Assembly: GCF_040807025.1 (NCBI RefSeq)
Contig: NC_090967.1
Location: forward strand, 246,001 to 310,000
Reading direction: 5' to 3'
Origin: Struthio camelus
Lineage: Eukaryota > Chordata > Aves > Struthioniformes > Struthionidae
Length of the DNA: 64,000 bases
Each line of letters starts with the position of its first letter. Position 1 is the first letter of the stretch. A program made the translations under genes and the position numbers. The notes under the pieces are model-generated. The model ran no database searches, was not told the origin of the DNA, and saw only the letters and a list, made by a program, of their open reading frames with translations. This document shows, piece after piece, positions 26,301-38,959 of this stretch.

Positions 26301-29300
26301 GTAACTAGCATTTCTTTCAGAACAGTAATTCTACGCAGAGTGGTGGTGCTGAACAAAAGTGTGTTTTGTTCTTTTTATTGACCTCACTTTAACATATTCA
26401 AATACATAAATGTGTTTTCTCAGTATGGATCTGTTTTTAATAAACCAGCGTGTAGAATGCCAGGCAGTTGGCAGGGAAATGAATGCAGTTATTTGGCAAA
26501 ATTGTTTCTTCTTTGAGAGGCAGCCTCTACCTACTTGGACTCTTTAGCAGGAGTTGAAGTTGTGGTCTCAAATGTAGGCTTTGTCGTTGGTTCTGTTATA
26601 ACTGAATTCTTTTGTTTTGTTTTTGACATGGCCTATCTGAGCAGGGCAAGAATTGGACAATCCTTGACCATCTTTTTGATATAGAAATTGTTTGAGCTGT
26701 TCTTAAAAATGGAAGGTAATTGAGTGTGTAGGCCTTAAACGTAAGGGATGCTGCTGAAAGTGAGATTACCAGAATTACAGGATTACCAAAGGCAGGAGAA
26801 CTTTTAAACCTACCAGTTCAATATATTTCTAAATTTAAATGGAGCTGAAGGGAGTGGAGGAAGTCTTGGTGTAATTGAAATACAGTTAATTTTATGTGAA
26901 TGCTTTATTTTGAAGCACTTAGTCTGAAAAAGGTTGTCTTGGGCTTATTAGTATTATTTTCACATTCTGCCTTTGCAGTCTCTCTTCTCCCGTTGTTTAC
27001 TCTGCGTATGCTATATTTCTGATTAGAATAACTTTTATAGAGCTCTTACATATTAGTTTGTACAGTTCAGAAAGCCAATGAATGTTTGATATCCAAAACG
27101 AAAACCTTACTTTGCTAAGTTACTACATCTAGATCTTTCACAAATATGATGTTGAGTCATTTTAGGAGAACCCTTTAAATGTTTGGCATCATCTATTTGA
27201 TTATGCTCCTAGTGCACGTTCTGCAAACTGATCTCCTTCTTATCCATGGTGTATAAATGCGTTTTGTTGAGATTCTTGGTTAAGAGATCCCCCTTGCCTC
27301 AAAGGCAGACTTCGAAGATGAGTGAGTAAGGATAGTATTAACTAAACTAAAAAGTGAGGAATAGTGTTTATTGTTGGGTGCATTAAAAATTTTAACCTTC
27401 TTTGTTAATAACATCAAAGACTTTTCTACCCTTTCACTTAATAATGCCCTATCTCTGACTTCTCATTTTACTCGGTAGAAACTGATTACAGTCAAATTTA
27501 GTAGCTTTCTCCAATTTTGCCTCCTAAAGAACATACTGGAGAAATCTCTTAAATTAAAAATAATAAGTTGAGGGAGGAGGGTGACAGAGGTAAGCAGGTG
27601 TACTCAGAAGCAGCTTGGCATTACCTATTTCAGGAATGCTCCTGTAAAAGTGTTAGCGCATTTTAATGACAAGAAAACAAAAGGCCCTAAAGTTTCAGTA
27701 GTTCTTGGAAATTCAAGTTCCAGTACCAACAAACAGCTTTGATAAAAAGAAAGTAGCTATGCTAGCTAATAGATGACTAGTCCAGAGTTCATGTACTTTA
27801 TCATGTTGCTTTCAATCTAATTTTGTAAAATATTGCAGTACGTACTTGCATCTCTCTGGCTTACAGCATGCGCGGCTACAACCTCTCTAATCCATCAATA
27901 TACCTCCAGTTTTTAAGGCCAAACCTTGGGCAGGTTTTCTGCTCTTAGAGGCGAACCCTTTCACAGCGGCAGAGGGTAGTTGCAGGCAGTTCCGCTGTGG
28001 GCCCTGTATGTGGCAGTGTGTAGCCTGTCCCTATATGACTTTCTCCCAGAACAGCTGTTGGTGTGCAGTTGCCTCCCAGATTTTGCCACAAGTTTGTATC
28101 TTGAGGCAACTCTATTTGTGTAGCTGGGACTCTAGCCAAATGCAGTAAATGTTTACACAATAGCAGTGAATGAAGATCATGCTGTGTTCTGCAGAACTTC
28201 CATATGCCTGTGTATTGTGGTTTTTCGGTGTGGAGTGCATGTTAGATTCCACCTTTTCCTTTGGAGATGTTTATCTTGGGTTGAGAGACAAACCTGGCAT
28301 GTCTGTTCTGGTATTGGCATTTTTGTGTTGACGTGAGCTGGCAAGGCTTGCAGTGCACCCTCTGCTATCCTCTCCCAAATTTTCAGGTTGAACATAGTCA
28401 CGGTGCTTAGATGGATGAGGTTTTTCTGTCCATTCTATTTGTCAGTTCTTATCCTTTGTCTGGAGGGAGGGAGGTATATGTAGGTTAGAAGAGGCTGGGT
28501 GCTAATAGTGCTGGTCTCTTACCTTAAGAGCTCGGAGAACGACTGTGACTACATATCCTCTTGGAATTATTAGCTAATATGTATTTTAATTTAGCCAACC
28601 AAATGTAGACTATGAAGCAGGCTTATCCTAAAATGTATGCTTGAAAGATGCTTTGTAAGGTGGACTGCAGCATAGTTTAGCATTGTCTATAGTCTGCACA
28701 GCCACAACTGAGCTAGCTCTGCACTAGCCAGTCAGAGTAGTTGGGGCAGCATGGACTTCAGGTGTTTACCCAGTGGGCTACCTAGTGTAGAGCTGCCCAT
28801 GCTTCTGCAGTGGCATGGCTATGAGTATCCAAACTAGCTTCAGCATAGGCATATGTGTTGCTGTTGTTCCTCTTGCCTGAGGTGTAAACCTTGCTGTAGT
28901 GGTATAGGTTGTAGATGTCCTCTGTGATTTTTTTTTTTTTTGTTTAAATGTACCTGCATACCTAACACTTGTTAAACTATGCTGCTGCAGTTTACGTGAA
29001 TGGGCTCATTTCGAGTATGAGGCTGTACTCTGCTTCAGTTGTGGTTCTCATACACTTAGGTCCTATCAGACACACAATGCTAATTACCTGTGCATGTGAA
29101 TTGGCAACCAAGGGCGATAATGCAGAAAAACACTCTCATCAGCAGCCTCGTGCTATGTTTTGTCACAGACGTTTGATAACGGTGCTCTTGAAGGAAGGTG
29201 GTCTCAAGTTCAATGAGTGGACTTAGACTTCAGTTTTCAGATTCTACCACTTGTTTGTGCATGTGAGCTACTTGTGAAGTGGACAGAGAGGCTAAACAGC

Positions 29301-29477
29301 TTGAAGGTAAAACATGTTGTGCCACAGTTCTGCTTTTCTGATATGGTTTAATTCATTAATCATCTGAAAAGCACCTTAAACCTCTCTCTCCAGCTGTAGA
29401 AGCCAGCCTCTTTAGCATTTATTTTCTATATGAGAAGGTGTGACATTTTAGTAACTTTCTTCCTCTAACTGTTGCAG
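20340..29477 (+). other. FZR1 first intron
   Basis: AT-rich sequence with short T-runs and G-runs (for example near 20670, 23500 and 25681). I see no convincing exon, RNA gene or intact transposon. The ATG for FZR1 lies in the exon that follows the ttgcag acceptor at about 29477. Confidence 0.6.
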
Positions 29478-29554
29478 CAGACTAATTACTGTTTAGACTT
29501 CATGAAGATAAATTCCTGGGACTGCTGAACTCCCCAACCCCTATCCTTTCCACC

Positions 29555-32500
29555 ATGGACCAGGATTATGAGAGACGTCTCCTACGCCAAATCAACATAC
29601 AAAATGAAAACACAATGCCTTGCGTAAGTACAAATGTGCTGTGATCTTGGTCTGACTATTAAGTTGATGTCTGTCTTGCATGTGAATATTTTAACTTGAG
29701 CTTTTCAAAGGTATGATACCTCTCCTAAGCAAACCTGAATCTTTTGTTGGGCTATGACTGGGTCTGAGTTCCTGAGCTGTTCTAGGAGTGATCAAATAGT
29801 TTAGGTTGCAAAAAATGCATTAAGTTGAGTTTATACATTTAGAAGCTTTGTAGCGTACTGATGCCTTTTTATGTTGAGCACTAAGTAATCTCAGTAAGTA
29901 CATGTGGAACGCAAAAAGTTGGAGGCTAACAAACAAAACAGCCTTAAAACTGGAGACTAAAGTAGTCAGAGAGGAAGTCCTAAAGAGTAGGAAAGGTGGC
30001 GTGTATGTATCTCAGTCCCTAGGAAGGTTGTGGAGCAAATCCTTCTGGAAACCATTTACAAACGCATGAAGGACACAAAGGTGTTTGGGAACAGTCAGCA
30101 CAGACTTACCAAGGGCAAATCATGTGTCTGACCACCCTGATAGCCTTCTGTGATGGCATGATTAACTCAACAGATGAGGGGAGAGAGTAGATGTTGTTGA
30201 CGCTGTCTTTAGCAAGGCTTTTGCCCCCTGATATCCCTGTAGCCAAATTGAAGATAGGTGGTCTACAAGATGGGTGGAAATCTGGCAGGCCTGCTGGGCT
30301 CAGAGTAGCGAACAAAAATCTGAAGTCTAACTGGCAGGTGATCACAAGTGACACTTCTGTGAGGTCAGTACTGCTTAATATCTTCACCAGAGATCTGGAC
30401 GAGGACATGATGCATCCTCTGAATGTTTCTGGGGACACCTTAGTGGGGGAAAGTGGTCAATTCACTCAAGGGCAGAGCTGCAGTCAGAGGAAGCTTGACG
30501 AGCTGGAGAAATGGACTGACAGAAACCTCATGAAGCTCAACAAAGATAAACACAAAATCCTATACCTGGGACAGAATCATCCCACACAACAGGTCAGGTT
30601 GTCACTGACTGCTTATAAAGCAACTTTGTAGAAAAGAAGTGGCAGACAGCTTTGACATGAGCCAGCAATATGCCCTTGTGGCAATGAAGGTTATTGGTCT
30701 ATTGGGCTGCTTTCATGACAGTTAGCCAGCAATCTGAGGAAAGTAATTATTTTCATCAGCCCCGTGGGACGACTTCTGGAGTAATATGCCTTATTTGGGA
30801 TTCCCCAGTACAAGAAGGATTGACAAGATAGAGCAAATCCAGCAGAGGCCACCGAGATAGCCTCTTGGAACAAGGGGTCCAGGGAGCTTGTTGGAGTCTC
30901 CATCCTTGGTGCTACTGAAAACTTAGCTGGGTGAGGCTGTGACCCTCAGTCTCACTTTGAAATCAGCCCTGTTCTGAAAAAAGGTTCTTTCCCACATAAA
31001 TTATTCTATGAAAAAGAATGTGACCACAGTCAAGGAACCTGCAGCTTACCTTGCAAGGAGTCTGCCCCACTCCAGGCTTCTGTGAGTTGATATGACAGTG
31101 CTCGCTTTAGAAGGGGTAGCGAGGAAGAAGCTGCTTAATTTGTTCTTTTGGCAAAAGTTCCTGTGACTATTGAACTATGGTGTGCTCACTAGCTCTGTTA
31201 AGAGAATAAACCAGTATTTGGTTCTTCTGGCCTTGTTTAGTTTTGATAAAACCATTTTGATGTTTTTCAGACCCATGCTGTGATTGACATGGGTTATTCT
31301 TGCATGTCTTTTATTCCTTAATTCAGGTAGCAGAGATGAGAAGAACGTTGACGCCTTCCAATTCTCCAATGTCTTCTCCTAGTAAACATGGAGACAGATT
31401 TATTCCCTCAAGAGCTGGGGCCAACTGGAGCATTAACTTCCACAGAATAAATGTAAGTTTTTCTCTTGTCTCCTAAAGCTCGAAGTCTTGCAATTGAGGA
31501 AATAGTGTATTTCATTTTGGCTGGCAGGATTGTTCTGCTTGTCTCTTGCATCAGGGTCTTCTGCCCCAGAAGAGCTGTGAATATAGATCTCCTGGCCCAC
31601 AGGGGCAGCCTGTTTGCAGGCTTCTTGGTTTGGTATTTTATGTATATTGTGAGGTTTTTGTATGGTGATTCCATGTTTCTTTCTTTCAGGAAAATGAAAA
31701 ATCACCAAGTCAAAACAGAAAAGCAAAGGATGCTACATCAGACAATGGCAAAGGTTAGACCCTCTTTCTACTGCTTGTGCCATGTCTACAGTTTTTTTAT
31801 TTCGAACTGATGCCAATTTTGGAAGTCAAAAGTGAATACTGGTATTTCTATGCTTGTGCAAAAAGTCAGGCTAGTGTTTATGGGATAAATGCATGCATCA
31901 TGAGAGTGAATGCCAGCTCATCTCAATAAGCTGCTGATTGAGCAGCTGGAAAGCAAGAGGCTATTTGTATCCCTTGATCTACTATGTCATGGAAATACTT
32001 TCCTGATGGAGTGGAAGGAGGAGAAACTTGCTGCTAATCTAATTCCACACTTGAGCCCCAGGCCTATTAAGAGGACCTGTGAATGTAGAAGTTGGGCATG
32101 TCACTGTCGCTCCCTGCAGAGCTGCTTGCTTGTTTGGAGTTCTCTGCATAAATGCTTGTTTGGGTTCACAGATGGCCTTGCTTACTCGGCCTTGCTGAAG
32201 AACGAACTCTTGGGAGCAGGGATTGAGAAAGTTCAGGACCCACAGACAGAGGACAGGAGGCTGCAGCCATCCACCCCAGAGAAGAAGTCTCTCTTCACTG
32301 TAAGCTGACTAGTTTGCATTAAAATCAAAGGAGATTGCCTATGCCTTGTTTATGTCGTAAGAAAAAAAGCATATAGTTCTGTCAAGCTGCTAGTGCAAGA
32401 GTTATTGTTGTCACTTTATTAACATAAGCTGCTATAACAAAACCTGGTGGCCTGTAAAGAGATCATGAATGTCTGCAGCAAGCTGCACGCTTCCTTTTTA

Positions 32501-35500
32501 CTTACTGGCAAGGAAGCTGAGTTGGGACCAAGCTTTTCAGACAGTCTAAAACTGGGTAAGTGACCAAACCAAGGTTTTGTAACAGCTAAGATTAGATTTT
32601 TTTGGTACGATTTTGAAGCCCTTGAAAAAGGGAGGATCTGAAAAGGTTGGGAAATCTGCCAGCGGGTGTTAGATTTAGCTAAGCATTGGGTACCAGCACC
32701 TGTGCTGCAAGTGATACCCTAGGTCTTGGACATGCTTGGATTCTTATTAGATGAGTTTTCTTCCTGTAGTATTCTCTCAGCACAAAGCGTTCCAGTCCAG
32801 ATGATGGCAATGAGGTGTCACCATATTCCTTGTCTCCAGTCAGCAACAAAAGGTAATACAGGTTCTTCACAGGCTGCAAGAAGGGAAGAGGTGGGACAGA
32901 GGGTTGAGGTTCTCTAGGGGTTCTAAGGCAACCAAAGTAGCAATATGAATTGGTTTTGGAAGCCTGGGGAGTTGAGCAGTAGGGACAGTCACGTTATCTA
33001 AGGATTTCTATAGATACACAACCTGCTTAGATACCTAATACTTCGTGGCCAACTTTCAGTAAACCTAATTCCTTCCAGTTTTATCTGCTGGAAAGAATTT
33101 TGCAGTCTCTTTCTCTTTGTGTATTTCTACAGAAATACATATATGCTTTAAAGAGTGGCTACAGCAGTCTGTGCAGTCTGCTGTGATATGTAAAATCCTG
33201 TAGTTGTTTTTGTATCTGTTGTTGTAAACAGTCAGAAGCTCTTAAGATCACCTCGAAAACCGACTCGGAAAATATCAAAGATTCCTTTCAAAGTGCTGGA
33301 TGCCCCAGAGCTGCAGGATGACTTCTACCTGAACCTGGTCGACTGGTCCTCTCTTAATGTCCTCAGCGTTGGCCTTGGGACTTGTGTTTACCTGTGGAGC
33401 GCTTGTACTAGCCAGGTAAATGATGATTGCCATCTGGAGAGTGAAGTGCCAGTTGTAGGTGTTTTCTCAGCCATAGTGTCTTTCACTGGGGAATGCACAG
33501 TGAAATGGGAATGGGTAAGGGATTCAACACTTGTAATGCTCTGTCCCAGATGTTTAGTTTGTTAGGCAGCTAATAATATAGCAGGGTGGTAGCAGATGTT
33601 TCTTACTTCGTTCTGTCTTATTTTCAAGGTAACCCGATTGTGCGATCTGTCTGTGGAAGGAGATTCTGTAACATCTGTGGGCTGGTCAGAACGGGTCAGT
33701 ATAACATTGTCAACCACAAGAGCTGAAAGACTTAAAATTCAGTTGTTATCACTGTAGCCATATAGCTTTTGAAAAAGAGTTGTAACTTCTTGGGTTGTTT
33801 TCCTATCTTCCTCCAAACTCCCTGTATGTTGTTGAGCGGATGTATTTGCCTGTCAGAGCTCATTTCCTCCCTGCTAAATGAGAGAGGATGGAGGGCAACC
33901 TCTTTTAGCTTGAGGTTCTCTAGGCCTTTGGTAAGACCTATGGAAAGGGGAAAGAACCAGTTCACTTCTGCAGCTCTTGACAATAAAATATCACAATAAA
34001 TACGTTACAGTTAGGCTAGTTGGTTCTCTTCAGCAGGGGAAAAAATGCGAGATGGAAAAATACTGGATGTTTTTATTCTTGTGGGTTTTATCCTCTGCCT
34101 TTTGTTTTATGTCCACTTCCACTTCACGGCTTTACTGATTGTGGGTTTTCTGTTCATCTAGGGGAACTTAGTAGCAGTTGGCACTCACAAGGGCTTTGTA
34201 CAGATCTGGGATGCAGCTGCAGGAAAAAAGCTCTCCATGCTGGAAGGGCACACAGCTAGAGTTGGTAAGGAGATGGGTTCAGGTGTGTTGTTTCTTTTAA
34301 AATTGTTGTGTGTTTTTTGTTGTTGTTGTTTTCTTCCTTCCTTTTTTGTAAAGCAGGGATCTGCTTGAAATAGCAGGATCCAAAAATTACAATGATTGAT
34401 ATTTATCCCCTGCTTTGTTCTGCACAGTCTTTAAAACAGTATCACCTAGTAGTAATCACTGTGTTCTGATCTTGGGTGTGTGGTGGTGTGTGAGTGATTG
34501 CAGCAGGTGTTTCCTCAATAACTGAGGCATTTTAGGTTTGGTTACATCATCTTTTTTTTTTCGCTGGTACTGGCTTCCTGTTTCAGCCCTCCAAGCAGGC
34601 TGCTTTATGCTGAGATTTCCAGTTCTCTCATGCTCTTCAGGGACTGGTTTTTGCTTAGAGGGGTTGTAGATCTGATCACTGGAGTAAGGTTTGGGAAGTT
34701 GAGACACCTTCCGAGTTCTATTTCTATGCTTTAGTGCACTGTGAAATGGGATTAGTGATGCCTTGAATGAATTTGTGCTGCTTAATCTTTCTCTGTATGC
34801 TATTTCAGGACTTCAGACAGTAGGTATAAAGGAGTTCCCTAAGCACGTGATTTTTGTAATCCTCCTCCAATTGTGGTGGCTGTCCTGCCTACCCTCTCCT
34901 ACAGAACTCCTGCAATACACTCTTACGTTGTTGCTCTGCCTGCATCACAGGTGCCTTGGCATGGAACGCAGACCAGCTTTCTTCTGGGAGTCGGGACAGA
35001 ATGATCCTTCAAAGAGACATCCGAACCCCACCCCTACAGTCTGAGCGGCGGCTCCAGGGCCACAGGCAGGAGGTTTGTGGGCTCAAATGGTCTACAGACC
35101 ACCAACTCCTGGCATCTGGAGGAAATGATAACAAGGTATAGTACTTCTTGCTAGTCCTGTGAGGCTCAACATCTCCAGATCCTCACCAAGAAACGCCAAA
35201 CTCTTTCTTCAAGAGTACTCAGTCTCTCTGAAGGGGCTTTTGTTTCAATCCTTAGACTGTTCTCAACCATAAATACTGCTAAACTTCTATGGAGTCTCTT
35301 TGCTCCCTAATAAAATCAAAAAGACAAATTTAATTGTGCTTCTGTGTTTGGCTAATTAAAACTATAGGTTTTGACTTCAACAAACCTACTCCTAACTGCA
35401 CTTCCTGACTTTGTTTAGGTATTATATAGTCAGATCTGTTGTAGTAACATTCCTGTATGTGGAAGGAAACTGAGCTTAAAGCTGGACAAGTTTTAATACC

Positions 35501-38321
35501 TGTAACTCAGGCTTGTAGTTCACTGAACACCATATGGAAGAAGCATCTGTTATGAAGTAGCCGTGTTCAGAGCCTTTTGGAAAGGGTTGTTAGGTAGTGA
35601 ATTTGCCCAGTGTGCGTGTGGCAGCATAGCTGTACCAAATTCTTCCTGCTCAGAATATCTTCTAATAAATTCAAATGTATTTCTAAATGTTGACGGAACA
35701 ATCCGGTCCCAAAGACAAAGTCTTGGGTTCATATTCAGTGACAGTGTCTTTGGCGTCATAAGCTTAGCTTAAGGACTGTTTTGTTTCCTTGTTGCCCAGT
35801 GGTAAAATGGCCCCTCAGTTGAGTGCAGTGGCAGGGTGGGATTGGCTGCCGGGCTAAAATAGCTAACTGAGATGCATGTGCTTGGGCAGAGCTGTGGGAA
35901 ATCATCCTGTTGCACAATCACCCTCATCAATCCTACTGCGACATCGTGGTTTGTGGGTGTTGCAGTCACGTGACTGCAGTGCAAGTTCGATCACATCTCT
36001 TTTCTCTGCCAGCTCCTTGTCTGGAATCACTCCAGCCTGAGTCCTGTCCAGCAATATACAGAACATCTTGCAGCAGTAAAAGCTATTGCGTGGTCTCCAC
36101 ACCAACACGGCCTCCTCGCCTCTGGTGGTGGAACAGCTGACCGCTGCATACGGTTCTGGAACACACTCACTGGACAGCCTTTGCAGTGCATTGACACTGG
36201 GTCGCAAGTGTGTAACCTGGCCTGGTCTAAACATGCCAATGAGCTAGTAAGTTCATCCCTCTCCCTGTTCAGTCCTGCTGCTGAGCTTTTTTGTGTGAGG
36301 AAGCATGATTCTGATTTCCTTCCCCCCCTTTCAGGTGAGTACCCATGGATACTCACAGAATCAGATCCTCGTCTGGAAATATCCCTCGTTAACTCAAGTA
36401 GCAAAGCTAACAGGGCACTCATACAGAGTCTTATATCTGGTAAGCGATGGCCATGTCTCTATGAAAACTCTTATAGCTGTGTATTTGTCTGTGGCTGTGT
36501 GTGTGCGTGCTGAGAAGAGACCTAGAGTGCAGTGCCAGTGGCACTGTAAGCTGCTTGTTGTCTAGGTAGAGATATGAATGTTGCCCTGAAAGCAATGAGA
36601 AAGCTCTGTATCTGGTTTTCTTGCCTGCAAGGGATACTTTGATTTGCTGCTATGGAAATGTGAGGCTTTATTAATGAATAGCAAAGGCTGCCAAAACTCT
36701 TCTGAGGAAGCACCAACATCTTCTCTTATTCCCTTAAGGCTTTTATGCTGTTTCATTGGAAACTGCAAGCAGGGGAAGAATTGGACACTTTCAGTCCTCC
36801 AATTTGGGCTTAAAATGTTTGGTGCAGTTAATCTACCTTGATTTCTTACCTGTTTTATTACCGTTACATGGGGCTTTGAGGGATTCCATTACAAAATAGC
36901 ATCAGCGTATTTATCGTCTCTGTGAGTAGGTTCCAATGTAAGTAACTAAAGTTACTGGCATTTGCCAGCTCTATCATGCTTCCTGTCTTAACGCATATTT
37001 ATAATCCAGGGAGGAATGGCCTCAATTACAACCGGCTTGGATTTCTTAACACAGGAATCCTTTTAATGTTAATTCCACCCATGTGTTTCATAGCTGCGTA
37101 AATAAGATGTAAGTGCTCAAATTGGCACCTACTGAGACTGTGAATAAGGCACATGAAAGCCAAGGTAGCTGTTTGGTTTCTCACTGTCAGCCAAGTAGGA
37201 AAGAGTTATATATCTCTGATACATTCCAATGAAAATTTGTTTTCACCCCCAAAAATGTAATAGTCATTAAAGGTTGTTCTCTCTTGGCCTTAGGCAATGT
37301 CCCCTGATGGGGAGGCCATAGTTACAGGAGCTGGAGATGAAACCTTGCGTTTCTGGAATGTCTTCAGTAAAACTCGCTCAACAAAGGTAAGGATGTATCG
37401 TGTGGATGGCTGCAACTGCGTTCTGCAGTAGGCTCAGCCTTTGAGGGTGGGTTTATTCTGAACTTGCTCTGTTCTGTCTTGCCTCTGAGGATCTCTTCGA
37501 TTTGTCCCAGGGATGGAAAGATGTATGCAGTGAAGGGTTAAACCTTGCTGAGATATAAAGGGATTTGCAGTCATCAAATGAAATAAAAGGTTGCCTCTGT
37601 GCACCAAAGGCAATATGACAGAGCGTCATTCTCCTGCCTGTTACAGGGCCGCTAAACATAGCAATGAAAAGCTGCCAGCTTTCCAGAAGCTGTGTTGCAG
37701 TGAGCTCACTCTGAGCCTACCATCTTCCCTGCTGGCATTCTGCTATGAACTGACTGTGTCCTTGGAGATAATTATCCTTTAGTTCCTTACATAACTACTT
37801 AAAATGGTAGCTTGGGTGGAGATGTGAGTGATCCTGAGAAGTGCCACTAAAAACTTGCCTTCAGTGAAAGCAGATTGTGCCAAAAGCTCTGAGAGCTTTC
37901 TTGGGTATCTCACAGAGGCAGTGAAGAATGGCAGAGAGATCTTAAGGAGTGACTTGTGGGGAGCTGGCATGCTTATTGCTAGGTCTCCAGTCGGATTTCT
38001 GGTGGCTCTAGGGTACAGTTTCCCACAAAGCTGTGGGAACGGCACACTCCCTGCCACACTCCGTGTTATCAGTGGGAAACAGAAGATATGGGAACATTTG
38101 TGGTATTGGACTTTGAATGATGAGCCCAGAGCAGTCCCTTGGGCTAGAGATGCCTCATTGGCTTGGTAATAAAAGGAGCAAGTGGAGTAACACTGCAGCC
38201 ATGCTGTGGAGGTGCCTGTCTCTGGGATTCACTTTGAGGGAGCTCTGGACTTAGTATTTGCTTTATCTTTCCTTTTCAGGAGTCTGTATCCGTTCTAAAC
38301 CTCTTCACCAGGATACGGTAA
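29555..38321 (+). CDS. FZR1: Fizzy-related protein 1 (CDH1), APC/C co-activator
   Basis: FZR1 activates the anaphase-promoting complex in late mitosis and G1 by presenting D-box and KEN-box substrates. Thirteen coding exons: 29555-29623, 31327-31452, 31690-31753, 32172-32299, 32770-32852, 33232-33415, 33629-33694, 34162-34264, 34951-35135, 36013-36246, 36335-36439, 37294-37386 and 38280-38321. All phases agree and the product is 493 aa, near the human 496. It starts MDQDYERRLLRQINIQNEN. The C-box DRFIP lies at residues 46-50, and TP/SP sites fit inhibitory CDK phosphorylation as known for the family. Seven WD40 blades follow from about residue 175, with GHRQEVCGLKWSTD and GHTARVG visible. The C-terminal Ile-Arg tail (FTRIR) that docks on the APC/C is present. 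5' UTR in the first coding exon begins near 29478. The second intron carries an old CR1 LINE fragment. The gene appears intact and highly conserved. Confidence 0.98.
29930..31015 (+). mobile_element. Degraded CR1-type LINE fragment
   Basis: This insertion lies in the FZR1 intron after the first coding exon. Decayed reverse-transcriptase sequence is visible, notably RDLDED followed by a stretch ending KLDELEKWTDRNLMKLNKDK, which resembles the CR1 ORF2 motif DLDRLEKWADRNLMKFNKGK. The frame is broken several times, and the RT part is followed by a 3' region resembling the CR1 tail (ttattctatgaaa). It is 5'-truncated and old. Ends are approximate. Confidence 0.7.
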
Positions 38322-38932
38322 ACCCTCTGTATTACAACCCAGGAGACCACAGTCTGACGTACCAGGATAAAACCACTAACTTGGTGTGCATGGAACCCCA
38401 AACAATCAGCCAGAAGGGGAGTGAGTGTCAGTGGTGCCGGAGGATGGATCTAACAGATGCTAATTAAATATGTGCTTGTGAACCACATTGGGCAATATTT
38501 GGGATAGGGTTGGGGAGGGGAGGGACTTGCCAAAGGTTTACCAATTTATCCTTCATAGAGGGGAATGGGTACAAGAGGAATGTTAAAACCGCGTCCTCCA
38601 ACCTTATTCTATATACTGGAGAAAACATGTATGATATGGACCATTAAGACCGGACCAAGGCCATCCCAACTGCTGTGTTGTCTCCTCTTAGAGATGAGTA
38701 TCCTTGCCTTTGCGGGAAGGGGTTTAATGTGCTGCTTTGGGTCCCTCTATCCTAGGATGGACATCTTTGGAGGTAGGAGCTGACTAGACTTGTTCAATGC
38801 AACTGGAGCAAGGGGACTAGACTCCAGGCTGGGTGTTAGCCCCTCTGATATCTAAGGGCATTGTTTATAGCCTGGGATCTCCATTCCATGAAGAAACTGG
38901 AGAACTGCCTATTTTTCTTTGCATTTTTTCCA

Positions 38933-38938
38933 AATAAA
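38933..38938 (+). terminator. FZR1: Candidate FZR1 polyadenylation signal
   Basis: AATAAA about 610 bases after the FZR1 stop at 38319-38321. It is the first canonical signal after the stop. Longer 3' ends further downstream cannot be excluded. Confidence 0.5.
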
Positions 38939-38959
38939 ATAGGTACTGCAGTGCTAGAT